The notes: generated from the letters alone by a model not told the origin. 64,000 nt of DNA from Dehalobacter sp. DCM (GCF_024972775.1 NZ_CP092282.1:1364001-1428000), one strand, 5' to 3'. Positions 8,981-17,287 are shown, counted from the stretch's first letter. Made by a program: numbers and translations.

Positions 8981-10529
8981 TCTGAGAACCTCCATTCTTG
9001 GCGACATCAACCATGGCATATAACTGAAATGAGATGGCGATATAAAGTTGTTCCGCCCAGTTATCCAGGTCGACGCCGGTGAGCTCGGCGATTCGTTCCA
9101 TTCTCTTGAGAAACGAACTGCGGGCAATATAAAGGGATTTTGCGGCTGCTGTTGCATTGTAGTGTTTGTCCATATATTCATATAAGGTCTGATAGTAGCG
9201 GGTGTTATAAGATCGGTCATATTGCCGTAATACGACTAAAACCTGACTGCATACCTGATCGGGATCAAACCGGCCCAGACCGTTTTTAAGCAAATAATCC
9301 AAGGCAACATCGTTAAATTTAAAATACCAATAGGTGGGGTTTTTGATTCTGCCTAATTCAAACGCAATATTTGTTTGGTGGTAAGCCGCCCGGAGGTCCA
9401 GAAAATCAGTAAATTTTCTGCTGATTCCCGCAATCAATAGGCTATCTCTCAAAAAAACCACCATTTCCTGAAAAAAATCTTTCCTCATGATCCGGGTGTA
9501 TTTGGAAATATTCAAGAGCATCAGGATATAAGAATTATTCTCTAAACAACAGGTTCCCGGCCATCGATGCTCCAGCTGCGGACTAATATAATCGGCATAG
9601 ATCGTGTTATCTGCGTTAAAATTTGTACGGAATTGAATTAAATAATAGGTGTCATCGTTTTGGTGATCATTCGCAGCTAATAATTCTTTTAATTTATTAA
9701 ATTGCGCATCATTGTCGTAGATAATCCCAGAAATCGTTTTTTTAAGCAGCTTTAAAGAATATTCATCCTTAATAAAAGAGCCGCATCGCGAATACAGTAA
9801 TTCCGCGTATTCGGCAATCGTGGCAAGAAGGCAACGGTAATAAGCATTCTTTTCCTCATCGGACGAATAGGGAATGCCAAGACGCCCGATATATTTCTCC
9901 TTGAAGTAAATATTTTTGTGCAGAAAATGTGCTTCACCGGAATATTGAAAGACATCTTTCGTTGATTCCAGTTTTTTGAAATCGGGCATGGCCATCAGAT
10001 TCTGGGCACCTTCAAGGGGGATCACTCCATTCGCTGCATTCAGAGTATCTTCATATTTGCCTCCGGCGGCAAGATTTTTAGAATACCCCAAAAAACGGAA
10101 CTGCGTATTCATCAGGAACAGAGGATCCTCCAGGATACAGTCGCAGCAGTTAATCAACTCCGATACCGCAGCAAATTGATTGATCACCATGTTAATCTGA
10201 TTTTCCCACGAATCAAATACGGCAAAAATCTTTAATAGAGCATTGAAAACGCGTGTGATTGGAACGAAATCATTGATAATGAGAATATTATTGCCTGAAT
10301 TCAAAAAGGTTTTAGACTGGTCTTTATGACAGACAAAAACAACATCCTCATATCTCCGGACAATTTGTAGATTACAGGATTTATCGAGTACAACGATATG
10401 ACCGGATATGTCGATCTTTTCATCATAAAAAAGAGGCATGTCCACTTTGATATCATGCGTGAATATCCTGTAATCACAGCTAAAATCTTTGGATAGGTGA
10501 TACTTAATGATGAGCCCGTCTAATAACAT
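8964..10529 (-). CDS. PucR-type transcriptional regulator
   Basis: About 521 residues. The C-terminal ~60 residues, with YMDKHYNATAAAKSLY and ARSSFLKRMERI, form the PucR-family helix-turn-helix. The N-terminal half is a sensor region also found, without the DNA-binding part, in the protein at 24082-24891. The frame is open to 10595, but the ATG at 10527-10529 follows GAGGGTG and gives an N-terminus like the homologue. It overlaps the sigma-54 activator downstream, so both regulators are probably co-transcribed. It is divergent from the UroD-family gene at 10673 and may control that gene through the palindrome at 10625-10640. Confidence 0.75.
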   Translation of the reverse strand: MLLDGLIIKYHLSKDFSCDYRIFTHDIKVDMPLFYDEKIDISGHIVVLDKSCNLQIVRRYEDVVFVCHKDQSKTFLNSGNNILIINDFVPITRVFNALLKIFAVFDSWENQINMVINQFAAVSELINCCDCILEDPLFLMNTQFRFLGYSKNLAAGGKYEDTLNAANGVIPLEGAQNLMAMPDFKKLESTKDVFQYSGEAHFLHKNIYFKEKYIGRLGIPYSSDEEKNAYYRCLLATIAEYAELLYSRCGSFIKDEYSLKLLKKTISGIIYDNDAQFNKLKELLAANDHQNDDTYYLIQFRTNFNADNTIYADYISPQLEHRWPGTCCLENNSYILMLLNISKYTRIMRKDFFQEMVVFLRDSLLIAGISRKFTDFLDLRAAYHQTNIAFELGRIKNPTYWYFKFNDVALDYLLKNGLGRFDPDQVCSQVLVVLRQYDRSYNTRYYQTLYEYMDKHYNATAAAKSLYIARSSFLKRMERIAELTGVDLDNWAEQLYIAISFQLYAMVDVAKNGGSQIGNKS

Positions 10530-10624
10530 GACACCCTCGTTCCGGTTCTGCTTTATCGCACTACATATTGTACACTCCCCCTCGCTAAATTTCAAATAAA
10601 TTGACGTATTACTGAGTTTGATTA

Positions 10625-10640
10625 TTCAGGCTATACTGAA
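10625..10640. promoter_or_regulatory. Palindrome in divergent promoter region
   Basis: TTCAGGCTATACTGAA is an inverted repeat (TTCAG, six bases, CTGAA) between the divergent PucR-type gene and the UroD-family gene. It contains TATACT, a possible -10 element. Position and symmetry suggest an operator, possibly for the PucR-type protein. Confidence 0.4.
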
Positions 10641-10672
10641 ATTACATATAGTTATAGAAGGGGAGTAACAAG

Positions 10673-11827
10673 ATGAGCAGAGCGAAATACGATCCTGTGA
10701 AAGAACATGAGGTCATCGGTGTGTATCCGGGAATCAAAGGGTTCTCAATTGGATTTGCTCAGGGTGGCGTACCGGAAAGTCCACGATTTTATCGCCCAAT
10801 CGAAACGCGCGAGAATTTTAAAATGTTGTTCCGGGGTGAAACCCCTTACTGGATTCCGGAGTGCGGATGGATACTCTGTGATGTCCAGGAATTCAGGCCG
10901 AGGCAGCATCCGGATAACCTGGCTAACCACCAATTGCTTGACGGCGGGGAAGAAGTTGATTTTAAACAAATCGGCAACGTGATTACAGGGTGGTTTGACT
11001 TGGAATATCAATGGGAAAGCTTGTCTGGTGGAGCGACGGTAAGACCGGGCCTGATTAAAGTTCCGGATATTACAAAGTGGGAAGATTATATTACCATGCC
11101 TGATCTTGACGCCATGGACTGGAAGGCGATCGCCAAAGATAATACAGTCTTTTTGGGCACCGATAAAGTCAATCAATTGGGCATCCAGTTCGGTTTCTGG
11201 GAAAGGCTCATGAATATTATGGGGGTAGCTGAGGCTGCCATTGCACTGATTGACGAGGACCAAAAGGACGGGGTTCACCGCTTTTTTGACCGGTTGGCCG
11301 ATCTTTATAGTGACTATATCCGCAGAATTTGCGCCTGTTGCCCCATAGACAGTGTTTTCATGCATGATGACTGGGGGCACCAGACCGGACCGTTTTTCTC
11401 GCTGGCCGTTTGTCGGGAAATGATTGTACCCTATATGAAGCGGGTGATCGATGTCTGTCATGACCTGGGACTGGTATTCGAACATCACAGCTGCGGCAAA
11501 GCCGAGGCCCTGGTGCCGGCAATGATTGAAGAAGGTGACGACCTCTGGTTTCCCCAGCCAACGCTCAATGACGTTGACGGCATGCTGGAAAAGTATAACG
11601 GTGCGTCTATTGCCTTTGCCGTTGTGAACCCGGTGTTGACGTCCGAGATGTCGGAGGAGGAAGTCCGTAAGCTGGCCCGGGAATGGGTCGACAAATATAA
11701 GGGAAAAAGAGCTCTTTTAACACAGAATATCTACTTCCCGGAAAAGTCTGATCCTACGAAATACCCAATCTTTAAGGACGAGGTATACGCTTACAGCCGG
11801 ATGGCTTATCAGGATGCAGATCAATAA
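10673..11827 (+). CDS. UroD-family protein, MtaA-like, with His-x-Cys motif
   Basis: A 384-residue UroD superfamily protein. It carries MHDDWGHQ near residue 225 and an EHHSCGK segment near residue 270 that supplies the His-x-Cys pair used for zinc binding in cobalamin methyltransferases such as MtaA. The second Cys of that site is not obvious near the C-terminus. It shares the family with the protein at 3411-4391 but is only distantly similar and keeps the metal motif that one lacks. GGGGAG precedes the ATG. It is transcribed alone, ending in a terminator at 11865. A role in methyl transfer is plausible; the substrate is unknown. Confidence 0.8.
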   Translation: MSRAKYDPVKEHEVIGVYPGIKGFSIGFAQGGVPESPRFYRPIETRENFKMLFRGETPYWIPECGWILCDVQEFRPRQHPDNLANHQLLDGGEEVDFKQIGNVITGWFDLEYQWESLSGGATVRPGLIKVPDITKWEDYITMPDLDAMDWKAIAKDNTVFLGTDKVNQLGIQFGFWERLMNIMGVAEAAIALIDEDQKDGVHRFFDRLADLYSDYIRRICACCPIDSVFMHDDWGHQTGPFFSLAVCREMIVPYMKRVIDVCHDLGLVFEHHSCGKAEALVPAMIEEGDDLWFPQPTLNDVDGMLEKYNGASIAFAVVNPVLTSEMSEEEVRKLAREWVDKYKGKRALLTQNIYFPEKSDPTKYPIFKDEVYAYSRMAYQDADQ

Positions 11828-11864
11828 AGAGTGATATCTCCGGTGAAAGGAAAAAGAAATGAAC

Positions 11865-11905
11865 AATACGACAGCAGGTATATTGCCTCTGCTGTCGTAT
11901 TTTTA
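11865..11905 (+). terminator. Rho-independent terminator
   Basis: AATACGACAGCAG pairs with CTGCTGTCGTATT (13 bp) around an 11-base loop, followed by a T stretch. It ends the single-gene transcript of the UroD-family gene. Confidence 0.85.
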
Positions 11906-12160
11906 TCTCCGATATTATTGATATGACAAAAAAACAATAATAATTAGTCGGCACAACAATTTTCGAATCAGCTTTCTCTAATGGGATAACATGTAATCAA
12001 AAAATATCCAATACCAAACTTCTCTGATAATAATTGTGGCTGAGATCTGTGAAGAAAATACCAAACAATTCCGATATATGGTATAGTTATTGCGGTTAAT
12101 TTCGATGAAGTGAATGAACATTTGTAATGAGAGTTAACCGGAGGTCAGCCTAAATGAAAG

Positions 12161-12388
12161 CGGAGTTTTACGAGTGTATTAACGCAGGATCGTAAGACCA
12201 TCGACCTGATCATGAATACATTATTTGAAAAAAGTGACAGAGAGATGCTGCATTCCAAACGGGTCAGTGCCATATGCGGTGATATTGCCGTGACAATGGG
12301 TTTTGATGAGGACGATGTGAAGCAGATTCGCTTAGCCGGACTGATGCATGATATCGGAAAAATAGATATTGACAATCATTATCAATAA
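12161..12388 (+). pseudogene. Remnant of an HD-GYP domain protein
   Basis: This frame encodes about 75 residues that read as the beginning of an HD-GYP phosphodiesterase domain: HSKRVSAICGDIA, then a MGFDEDDVKQIRLAGLMHDIGKI segment containing the HD pair. The family needs about 170 residues including the GYP motif; here it stops soon after the HD motif. There is no proper start in frame (a TGA lies just before), while an ATG with GGAGGT at 12154 is in another frame, suggesting a frameshift as well as loss of the 3' part. The break falls where the feo promoter begins. Preceding bases 11906-12150 hold no gene I can recognise. Confidence 0.7.
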
Positions 12389-12397
12389 CGATAAAAT
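12369..12397 (+). promoter_or_regulatory. SigA-type promoter overlapped by a Fur box (feo operon)
   Basis: TTGACA (12369-12374) and TAAAAT (12392-12397) are spaced by exactly 17 bases. Over the -35 and spacer lies TTGACAATCATTATCAA, a 7-1-7 inverted repeat with one mismatch to the classic Fur site TGATAAT-N-ATTATCA. Iron-loaded Fur would block the polymerase. The promoter lies within the end of the HD-GYP remnant. Confidence 0.75.
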
Positions 12398-12434
12398 ATA
12401 ACTAAATACCACGTGATTATTTAATTGACTATAA

Positions 12435-12450
12435 GTTAGAATAATCTAAC
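12435..12450. promoter_or_regulatory. DtxR-type operator candidate 1 (before feoA)
   Basis: GTTAGAATAATCTAAC is a perfect 6-4-6 inverted repeat 19 bases upstream of the feoA start. The same half-sites recur before feoB. A DtxR-family gene is encoded in the same cluster (15073-15462), making it the likely binder. Confidence 0.65.
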
Positions 12451-12469
12451 TCGAAGAGGGGGAGCAACA

Positions 12470-12682
12470 ATGTCTTTAACAAAAGGCAAGCTGAATACAC
12501 CTTATACGGTTAGCAGCGTGAAAACCAATTACGAAGATATACGGCAATTCCTGTTCTCGCTGGGGTGTTATCCCGGGGAGAAAATAACCATTATTTCTAA
12601 ATTAGCGTCTAATTACATCGTCAATATTAAAGATGCCCGATATAGTATTGATGAAGATTTAGCAAATGCGATTATCGTCTGA
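12470..12682 (+). CDS. feoA: FeoA-like SH3-domain protein of ferrous iron uptake
   Basis: A 70-residue protein of the usual FeoA length. It shows the compact SH3-like beta-barrel pattern, with a LGCYPGEKITI segment matching the conserved G-x3-G-x2-I strand of FeoA. FeoA is a small cytosolic partner needed for FeoB function. GGGGGAG lies before the ATG. It is the first gene of the feo locus, below a Fur-type promoter and a DtxR-type palindrome, and is followed by a weak hairpin and a second palindrome before feoB. Confidence 0.85.
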   Translation: MSLTKGKLNTPYTVSSVKTNYEDIRQFLFSLGCYPGEKITIISKLASNYIVNIKDARYSIDEDLANAIIV

Positions 12683-12699
12683 ACATTAATAGACAATGT

Positions 12700-12726
12700 A
12701 TGAGTACCCAGAGGGCGTCATTTTTT
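12700..12726 (+). terminator. Weak hairpin between feoA and feoB
   Basis: ATGA and CCC pair with GGG and TCAT across an internal loop, followed by six T residues. It may be a leaky terminator that sets the feoA:feoB ratio. Confidence 0.35.
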
Positions 12727-12735
12727 AACAAAAAA

Positions 12736-12751
12736 GTTAGAGCAATCTAAC
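12736..12751. promoter_or_regulatory. DtxR-type operator candidate 2 (before feoB)
   Basis: GTTAGAGCAATCTAAC repeats the half-sites of the palindrome before feoA, differing only in the 4-base spacer. It lies 21 bases upstream of the feoB start, so feoB may have its own regulated promoter. Confidence 0.65.
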
Positions 12752-12771
12752 ATAGTTTTGAGGAGGAACCG

Positions 12772-14811
12772 ATGCGAATTGCATTAGCAGGAAACCCAAA
12801 TAGCGGAAAAACAACATTATTTAATGCGCTGACGGGTAAAAGTGAGCAAGTGGGTAACTGGGTCGGCGTCACCGTGGAAAAAAAAGAAGGCATTATTAAG
12901 CAGAGCTTATACCAGAGCAGCTTAAACCAGAGCTTAGATCAGAGTAAAGAAAATACGATCGTGGTTGATTTGCCCGGCGCTTACTCGATGTCGCCTTATA
13001 CACAGGAAGAGTCCATTACCAAAGAGTTTGTACTGAATGAAAAACTGGATGTGATCATCAACATCGTCGATGCTACAAACATAAGCCGGAGTTTATTTTT
13101 TACAACCGAATTACTGGATTTGGGCATACCGATCGTCATCGCTCTGAATAAAAGTGACTTAACCCAGAAGAAGGGCACAATGATTAATGTGCAAGCGTTG
13201 AGTGAGGCATTGAAATGCCCGGTGGTAGAAACGATATTAACCAAATCCGACAAGAATGGTCTGAAGGAATTGCTGGCGGAGGTCTTCGCTGCGGACAAAG
13301 CTAAAATAAAACAAAACCCGCCGAATATAAGGGGATCTGTGACAGTTACCAGTAAGGAAGAATACCAACAGACAAATCTAAAACGGTACGCCTTTGTTAA
13401 TGCGATCGTCGCCGAAGTGGAAAGAAAAATGATCAGCTCCGAAAAACAAACCCTACAGGATCAGGTTGACCGGATCGTTGCGCACAAATGGCTGGGAATC
13501 CCGATCTTTGCGGCAGTCATCTATCTTGTTTTCTCTATTTCGCAGACGTGGGTCGGACCATGGGTGGCGGATATATTTGTCGGATGGATCGATTTATTAT
13601 ACGGCGGCGTTGCCGCTTTGCTGGGTGACAATGTGAACCCGGTGTTAAGCGCGTTACTGCTCGACGGTATCATTGGCGGCGTGGGAGCAGTCCTGGGATT
13701 CTTGCCACTGATCATGATGTTGTTTTTCTGTCTGGCCTTATTGGAGGACAGTGGCTATATGGCCCGGGTAGCCATCGTTTTTGATAGATTCTTCAAGAAA
13801 GTCGGTTTATCCGGCAGATCCATCATCCCGATGATTATTGGTACAGGCTGCGGGATACCCGGTATCATGGCGACTCGAACCATTAAGAATGAACGACAGC
13901 GGCGTACCACGGCAATGCTGGCGCCCTTTATGCCCTGCGGGGCAAAACTGCCGATCATTGCTCTTTTTTCCGGAGTATTTTTCAGCGAGAATGCCTGGAT
14001 CGGGACTTCGATGTATTTTCTCGGTATCCTGGTGATTATTATCGGGGCGTTGATCATCCGTCAAATCACCGGAGATTATTCCAAGTCCTATTTCATTATG
14101 GAACTGCCGGAATACAAGGTGCCCAGCCTGAAACGCGCAGCATTTTCCATGCTGCGGCGGGCAAAGGATTTCATCGTCAAAGCGGGTACCATTATCCTTG
14201 TCTGCAATGCGGTGGTTCAAATCCTGCAGACTTTTGACTGGCACTTCCGGGCAGTGGGCGCAAACTCGCCGGAGACGAGCATCTTAGCCAGTATCGCCAC
14301 GCCGTTAGCGATCCTCTTTATTCCCCTGGGATTTGGTTTGTGGCAATTTGCGGCAGCAGCAGTGACAGGCTTTATTGCTAAAGAGAATGTTGTGGGAACC
14401 CTGGCCGTTTGTTTTAGCGTGACGAATTTTATCAACGTTGAAGATTTGACACTGGTTGGCGGCAGCGCTGAAGTCAATGCCGTCTTCGGGATTAGTGCGA
14501 CGGCTGCCCTTGCCTATTTGGTATTCAACCTTTTTACACCGCCATGCTTTGCGGCCATCGGTGCGATGAATACGGAACTGGAATCCCACAAATGGCTGTG
14601 GGGCGCCATTGGCTTCCAATTCAGTATGGGGTACGTCTTGAGTTTTCTTGTATATCAGGTTGGAACGCTCATTTTAACCGGAAGCTTTGGTCACGGTTTT
14701 GTGGGAGGGTTAATCGCTGTAGGGATTATCGTAGGAATCATTGGTTACTTTATGCTGAAAGGCGGAAAAATTAACCAAGGCTATGACGGAATAAAGGCGG
14801 TGAATTTATGA
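12772..14811 (+). CDS. feoB: Ferrous iron transport protein B
   Basis: A 679-residue FeoB of normal length. The N-terminal GTPase has G1 GNPNSGKT, G3 DLPGAYS and G4 NKSD. The C-terminal membrane part has the two Gate domains, including GxGCGIPG and a PFMPCGAKLPI segment with the conserved Cys near residue 389. It imports Fe(II) across the cytoplasmic membrane. AGGAGG precedes the ATG. The stop codon overlaps the start of the small Cys-rich gene. Regulation by iron is indicated by the Fur-type promoter and the two palindromes upstream. Confidence 0.97.
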   Translation: MRIALAGNPNSGKTTLFNALTGKSEQVGNWVGVTVEKKEGIIKQSLYQSSLNQSLDQSKENTIVVDLPGAYSMSPYTQEESITKEFVLNEKLDVIINIVDATNISRSLFFTTELLDLGIPIVIALNKSDLTQKKGTMINVQALSEALKCPVVETILTKSDKNGLKELLAEVFAADKAKIKQNPPNIRGSVTVTSKEEYQQTNLKRYAFVNAIVAEVERKMISSEKQTLQDQVDRIVAHKWLGIPIFAAVIYLVFSISQTWVGPWVADIFVGWIDLLYGGVAALLGDNVNPVLSALLLDGIIGGVGAVLGFLPLIMMLFFCLALLEDSGYMARVAIVFDRFFKKVGLSGRSIIPMIIGTGCGIPGIMATRTIKNERQRRTTAMLAPFMPCGAKLPIIALFSGVFFSENAWIGTSMYFLGILVIIIGALIIRQITGDYSKSYFIMELPEYKVPSLKRAAFSMLRRAKDFIVKAGTIILVCNAVVQILQTFDWHFRAVGANSPETSILASIATPLAILFIPLGFGLWQFAAAAVTGFIAKENVVGTLAVCFSVTNFINVEDLTLVGGSAEVNAVFGISATAALAYLVFNLFTPPCFAAIGAMNTELESHKWLWGAIGFQFSMGYVLSFLVYQVGTLILTGSFGHGFVGGLIAVGIIVGIIGYFMLKGGKINQGYDGIKAVNL

Positions 14812-14993
14812 GTATGGAGATAAATCTGATCGATATCATTGTCAGCGTGGTAATTATCGCAATCGTAACCCTGGCTATATATAAAATCCGACAGGACAAA
14901 AAAAGAGGCACCAAATGCACCGGCTGCAGCTGCTCAGGATCGCCGCAATGCACCCGCGCCAAAAGCTTAGAATACACCGATTGTCCCAAATGA
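14808..14993 (+). CDS. FeoB-associated Cys-rich membrane protein
   Basis: A 61-residue protein with one N-terminal membrane helix (about residues 7-25) and a short Cys-rich tail (Cys at about 37, 40, 42, 48 and 59). This matches the small FeoB-associated Cys-rich family often found after feoB in Firmicutes and sometimes compared with FeoC. It overlaps the feoB stop codon in an ATGA arrangement, so it is translationally coupled. The cysteines may bind iron or sense redox state; this is not established. Confidence 0.85.
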   Translation: MSMEINLIDIIVSVVIIAIVTLAIYKIRQDKKRGTKCTGCSCSGSPQCTRAKSLEYTDCPK

Positions 14994-15036
14994 ACAGAAA
15001 GCCCGAAATATACGGATATATGATCCATATAACGCA

Positions 15037-15080
15037 ATAACCTCTTTCAGGGCGATGACGCAATGCAAGAGGTTATTTTT
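15037..15080. terminator. Bidirectional terminator between feo locus and dtxR-like gene
   Basis: AATAACCTCTT pairs with AAGAGGTTATT, followed by TTT on the plus strand and preceded by A residues for the minus strand. It ends the feo transcript and overlaps the 3' end of the convergent regulator gene. Confidence 0.75.
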
Positions 15081-15462
15081 CCGGGAGAACGGTACGAGTC
15101 GAGAGATGCTTTTGCATGGCTTTAATCGAATCGTTGCTGATTACATGTTCTATCGCACAGGCATCCGAATCGGCAATAGCAGGATCCACATGTAATATTT
15201 CCGTCAAATACTGATGGATAACCTGATGTTTGCAGGATGTCGACTGTGCCAGTTTCAGTCCGCTGGGGGTAAGGTATATTTCCCTGTATTTTTCAGCGAC
15301 AATAAGGCCTTTTTCTGAAAGTGAGGCCATGGCACTGGTGGTACTCGCCTTGGAAACGCCCAATTTTCTGGCGATATCGGATACTCTGGCGCTATTGCCA
15401 TCACGGGACAACTCATAGATGGCTTCCAGATAGTTTTCCATTTTATAACTCAATTCCTGCAT
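15073..15462 (-). CDS. DtxR/MntR-family metal-dependent regulator
   Basis: A 129-residue DtxR-family repressor: an N-terminal winged helix (EAIYELSRDGNSARVSDIAR and GVSKASTTSAMASL) and a dimerisation domain with a metal-ligand-like CAIEHVIS segment. It lacks the C-terminal SH3 domain of full DtxR, like the short MntR group. GGAGG precedes the ATG. Convergent with the feo genes, it is the natural candidate for binding GTTAGA-N4-TCTAAC before feoA and feoB. Whether it senses Fe(II) or Mn(II) cannot be told from the sequence. Confidence 0.85.
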   Translation of the reverse strand: MQELSYKMENYLEAIYELSRDGNSARVSDIARKLGVSKASTTSAMASLSEKGLIVAEKYREIYLTPSGLKLAQSTSCKHQVIHQYLTEILHVDPAIADSDACAIEHVISNDSIKAMQKHLSTRTVLPEK

Positions 15463-15708
15463 TCTTTTTCCTCCCGATACCTCATTATACCCGAAATCAG
15501 AATAAATTTTCTACTTCCTAAGTCAAAACGCCAATGGGCAAACAAGAAGGAGGGTTTGTCACTATCATATTTGGAGTGAAAGAAAGTGTATGGTAAAATT
15601 AGTTTTATCTGTCAAATAATAGATCAGAAGCCAATAAGCTGATTTTTGCGTTGGATTTGATACCTTTTTATGTTAGGGAAAAGAGAAAGATTTAAAATGG
15701 AGGCTATT

Positions 15709-16905
15709 GTGAAAAAATATGTATTGGTTATTGCTATATTATTCCTGGTATTATGCCTTCTAAATGCTGGAATTACCAAGGGGAGGGTACTGGCAGAGAC
15801 AGACGATGGTTTTGTTACAGAAAATTCAACTGAAAATGAATCAACACCGGTTGAAAAGTTTTCAAAGGGAATTGTTGTTAGAGTAATCGGTGAGACAAAG
15901 ACACAGGATTTTCTGAATATGTCGGATGAAGTAATTACACAACAGTTGGAAGTAAAGCTCACGCATAAGGAGTATGCTAATCAGACGGTAATGATTGAAA
16001 ACCTTGTTCACAAGGGGTCGAATACCATGGGGACATATGATCTGAAGGCGGGAGATCGTGTTGTAGTTTATCTCGATACGGATAACGAAGGGAAAATAGT
16101 CAATGCGCATATTCAGGATATATCAAGGGAGTATACACTGTATGGTTTGTTATTCTTTTTCGCTTTAGCTCTCATATTGCTAGGAAGAAGAAGAGGCCTG
16201 GCATCCCTTGTGAGTCTCACATTTATCGGGATGCTCATTTGGTTTTGGTTTATTCCGTATATCAAAAACGGTGGTAATCCGTTAGTGGGAGCTGTGGCCG
16301 TATGCTCTGCCGTTACCATAATCACGATTCCGCTTGTTCATGGATTTAACATAAAATCCTTTGCAGCCATCATTGGCACCGTTTTCGGAGTTGTCATTGC
16401 TGGCATGGCAGGTTATGCGTCGGCTATTTTTGGGAGAATTCAAGGGATTGAATTTGAATACATGAATATTCTAAGTACCGTACCCAATGGAATAACTTAT
16501 GATTTTAGAGGCATTTTTCTCGCAGGAGTTCTTATTGGTTCCTTAGGGGCTGTAATGGATACCAGCATTTCTGTTGCATCGGCGATACAGGAATTTTATG
16601 AAATCCATCCCGATATTAAACCGAGCAAATTATGGAAGACGGGAATGAATGTCGGGAGAGATGTGATGAGCATGATGTCCAGCACGCTGATCCTGGCTTA
16701 CACTGGCGGTGCTATAGCTCTTCTGCTTCTTCTTAACATATTTATGTCTGATCCGATAAAGTTCTTAAACTCGGATCTGTTCGTAAGTGAAGTTATCAGG
16801 ATGCTTTCAGGATCTATCGGGTTGATATTGGCGGTTCCCATTACGATCTATTCGGCAATCAAACTCGTAAGGCGATCAAGGAGATTGAAAAGTAATAATG
16901 ATTAA
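15709..16905 (+). CDS. YibE/F-like multi-pass membrane protein
   Basis: About 398 residues: an N-terminal signal or anchor helix, an extracytoplasmic domain of ~110 residues, and a membrane domain of about seven helices matching the YibE/F family (GRRRGLASLVSL, and GSLGAVMDTSISVASA near residue 290). The frame is open from 15670, but the GTG at 15709 has GGAGG five bases upstream and gives a normal signal sequence (VKKYVLVIAI). The family's function is unknown. A fragment of a ynfA-like gene follows immediately. Confidence 0.75.
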   Translation: MKKYVLVIAILFLVLCLLNAGITKGRVLAETDDGFVTENSTENESTPVEKFSKGIVVRVIGETKTQDFLNMSDEVITQQLEVKLTHKEYANQTVMIENLVHKGSNTMGTYDLKAGDRVVVYLDTDNEGKIVNAHIQDISREYTLYGLLFFFALALILLGRRRGLASLVSLTFIGMLIWFWFIPYIKNGGNPLVGAVAVCSAVTIITIPLVHGFNIKSFAAIIGTVFGVVIAGMAGYASAIFGRIQGIEFEYMNILSTVPNGITYDFRGIFLAGVLIGSLGAVMDTSISVASAIQEFYEIHPDIKPSKLWKTGMNVGRDVMSMMSSTLILAYTGGAIALLLLLNIFMSDPIKFLNSDLFVSEVIRMLSGSIGLILAVPITIYSAIKLVRRSRRLKSNND

Positions 16906-17024
16906 AGCAATTTAGAGAATCAAAGCCGTATTGGTATGGCATCATCGGCGGATTAATTTTAGTCTTGTACGGCATTATACCGACATTACAGAACTTCCCC
17001 AATTTTGCAAGAGTCTATCATTGA
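16902..17024 (+). pseudogene. Fragment of a YnfA/UPF0060-type membrane protein gene
   Basis: The frame reads about 40 residues (KPYWYGIIGGLILVLYGIIP, then FARVYH and stop) that match the middle of UPF0060 (YnfA-like) proteins. In the family the RVY motif continues into a further ~45 residues; here it ends at the edge of the repeated riboswitch cassette. The 5' part is also missing, a TGA lying just upstream. It looks like a gene cut on both sides, with the right break made by the cassette. Confidence 0.6.
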
Positions 17025-17025
17025 A

Positions 17026-17072
17026 TAAAAAAAAAGCATGTTTGTTTATCAGTCCGATAACAAGCATGCTTT
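17026..17072 (-). terminator. Terminator 2 of riboswitch cassette A
   Basis: On the minus strand GCATGCTTGT and ACAAACATGC form a 10-bp stem with one mismatch, followed by at least nine T residues. The loop keeps GGACTGA, also present in cassette B. It marks the 3' end of the cassette A transcript. Confidence 0.75.
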
Positions 17073-17116
17073 CTCTCCTTTTGGGGGAGAGATATTTTAG
17101 GAGGACTTAATATCAA

Positions 17117-17148
17117 CCTCAAGCACGCCGGCAAAAGCTTGCCTGAGG
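17117..17148 (-). ncRNA. Conserved hairpin of cassette A RNA
   Basis: On the minus strand CCTCAGGCA pairs with TGCTTGAGG (9 bp, one G-U) around the loop AGCTTTTGCCGGCG. Cassette B has a different stem sequence that also pairs and an almost identical loop, the pattern expected of a structured RNA. It lies downstream of the riboswitch terminator 1 and upstream of terminator 2. No known RNA family was recognised. Confidence 0.5.
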
Positions 17149-17178
17149 GTATCCGCGAATGAGTAAACCAAGGTTGAA

Positions 17179-17211
17179 TAAAAAAACCTCTTATCCTATG
17201 GATAAAAGGTT
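17179..17211 (-). terminator. Terminator 1 (expression platform) of riboswitch cassette A
   Basis: On the minus strand AACCTTTTATCC pairs with GGATAAGAGGTT around a three-base loop, followed by T7. It lies about 80 bases after the aptamer and is probably the B12-controlled terminator. Confidence 0.65.
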
Positions 17212-17287
17212 AGATCACAGTGTATCTGCATGATTTATGCAGAAATATAATCCATCCTCCTATCAACCGTAGGCGTCCAATGAATTA

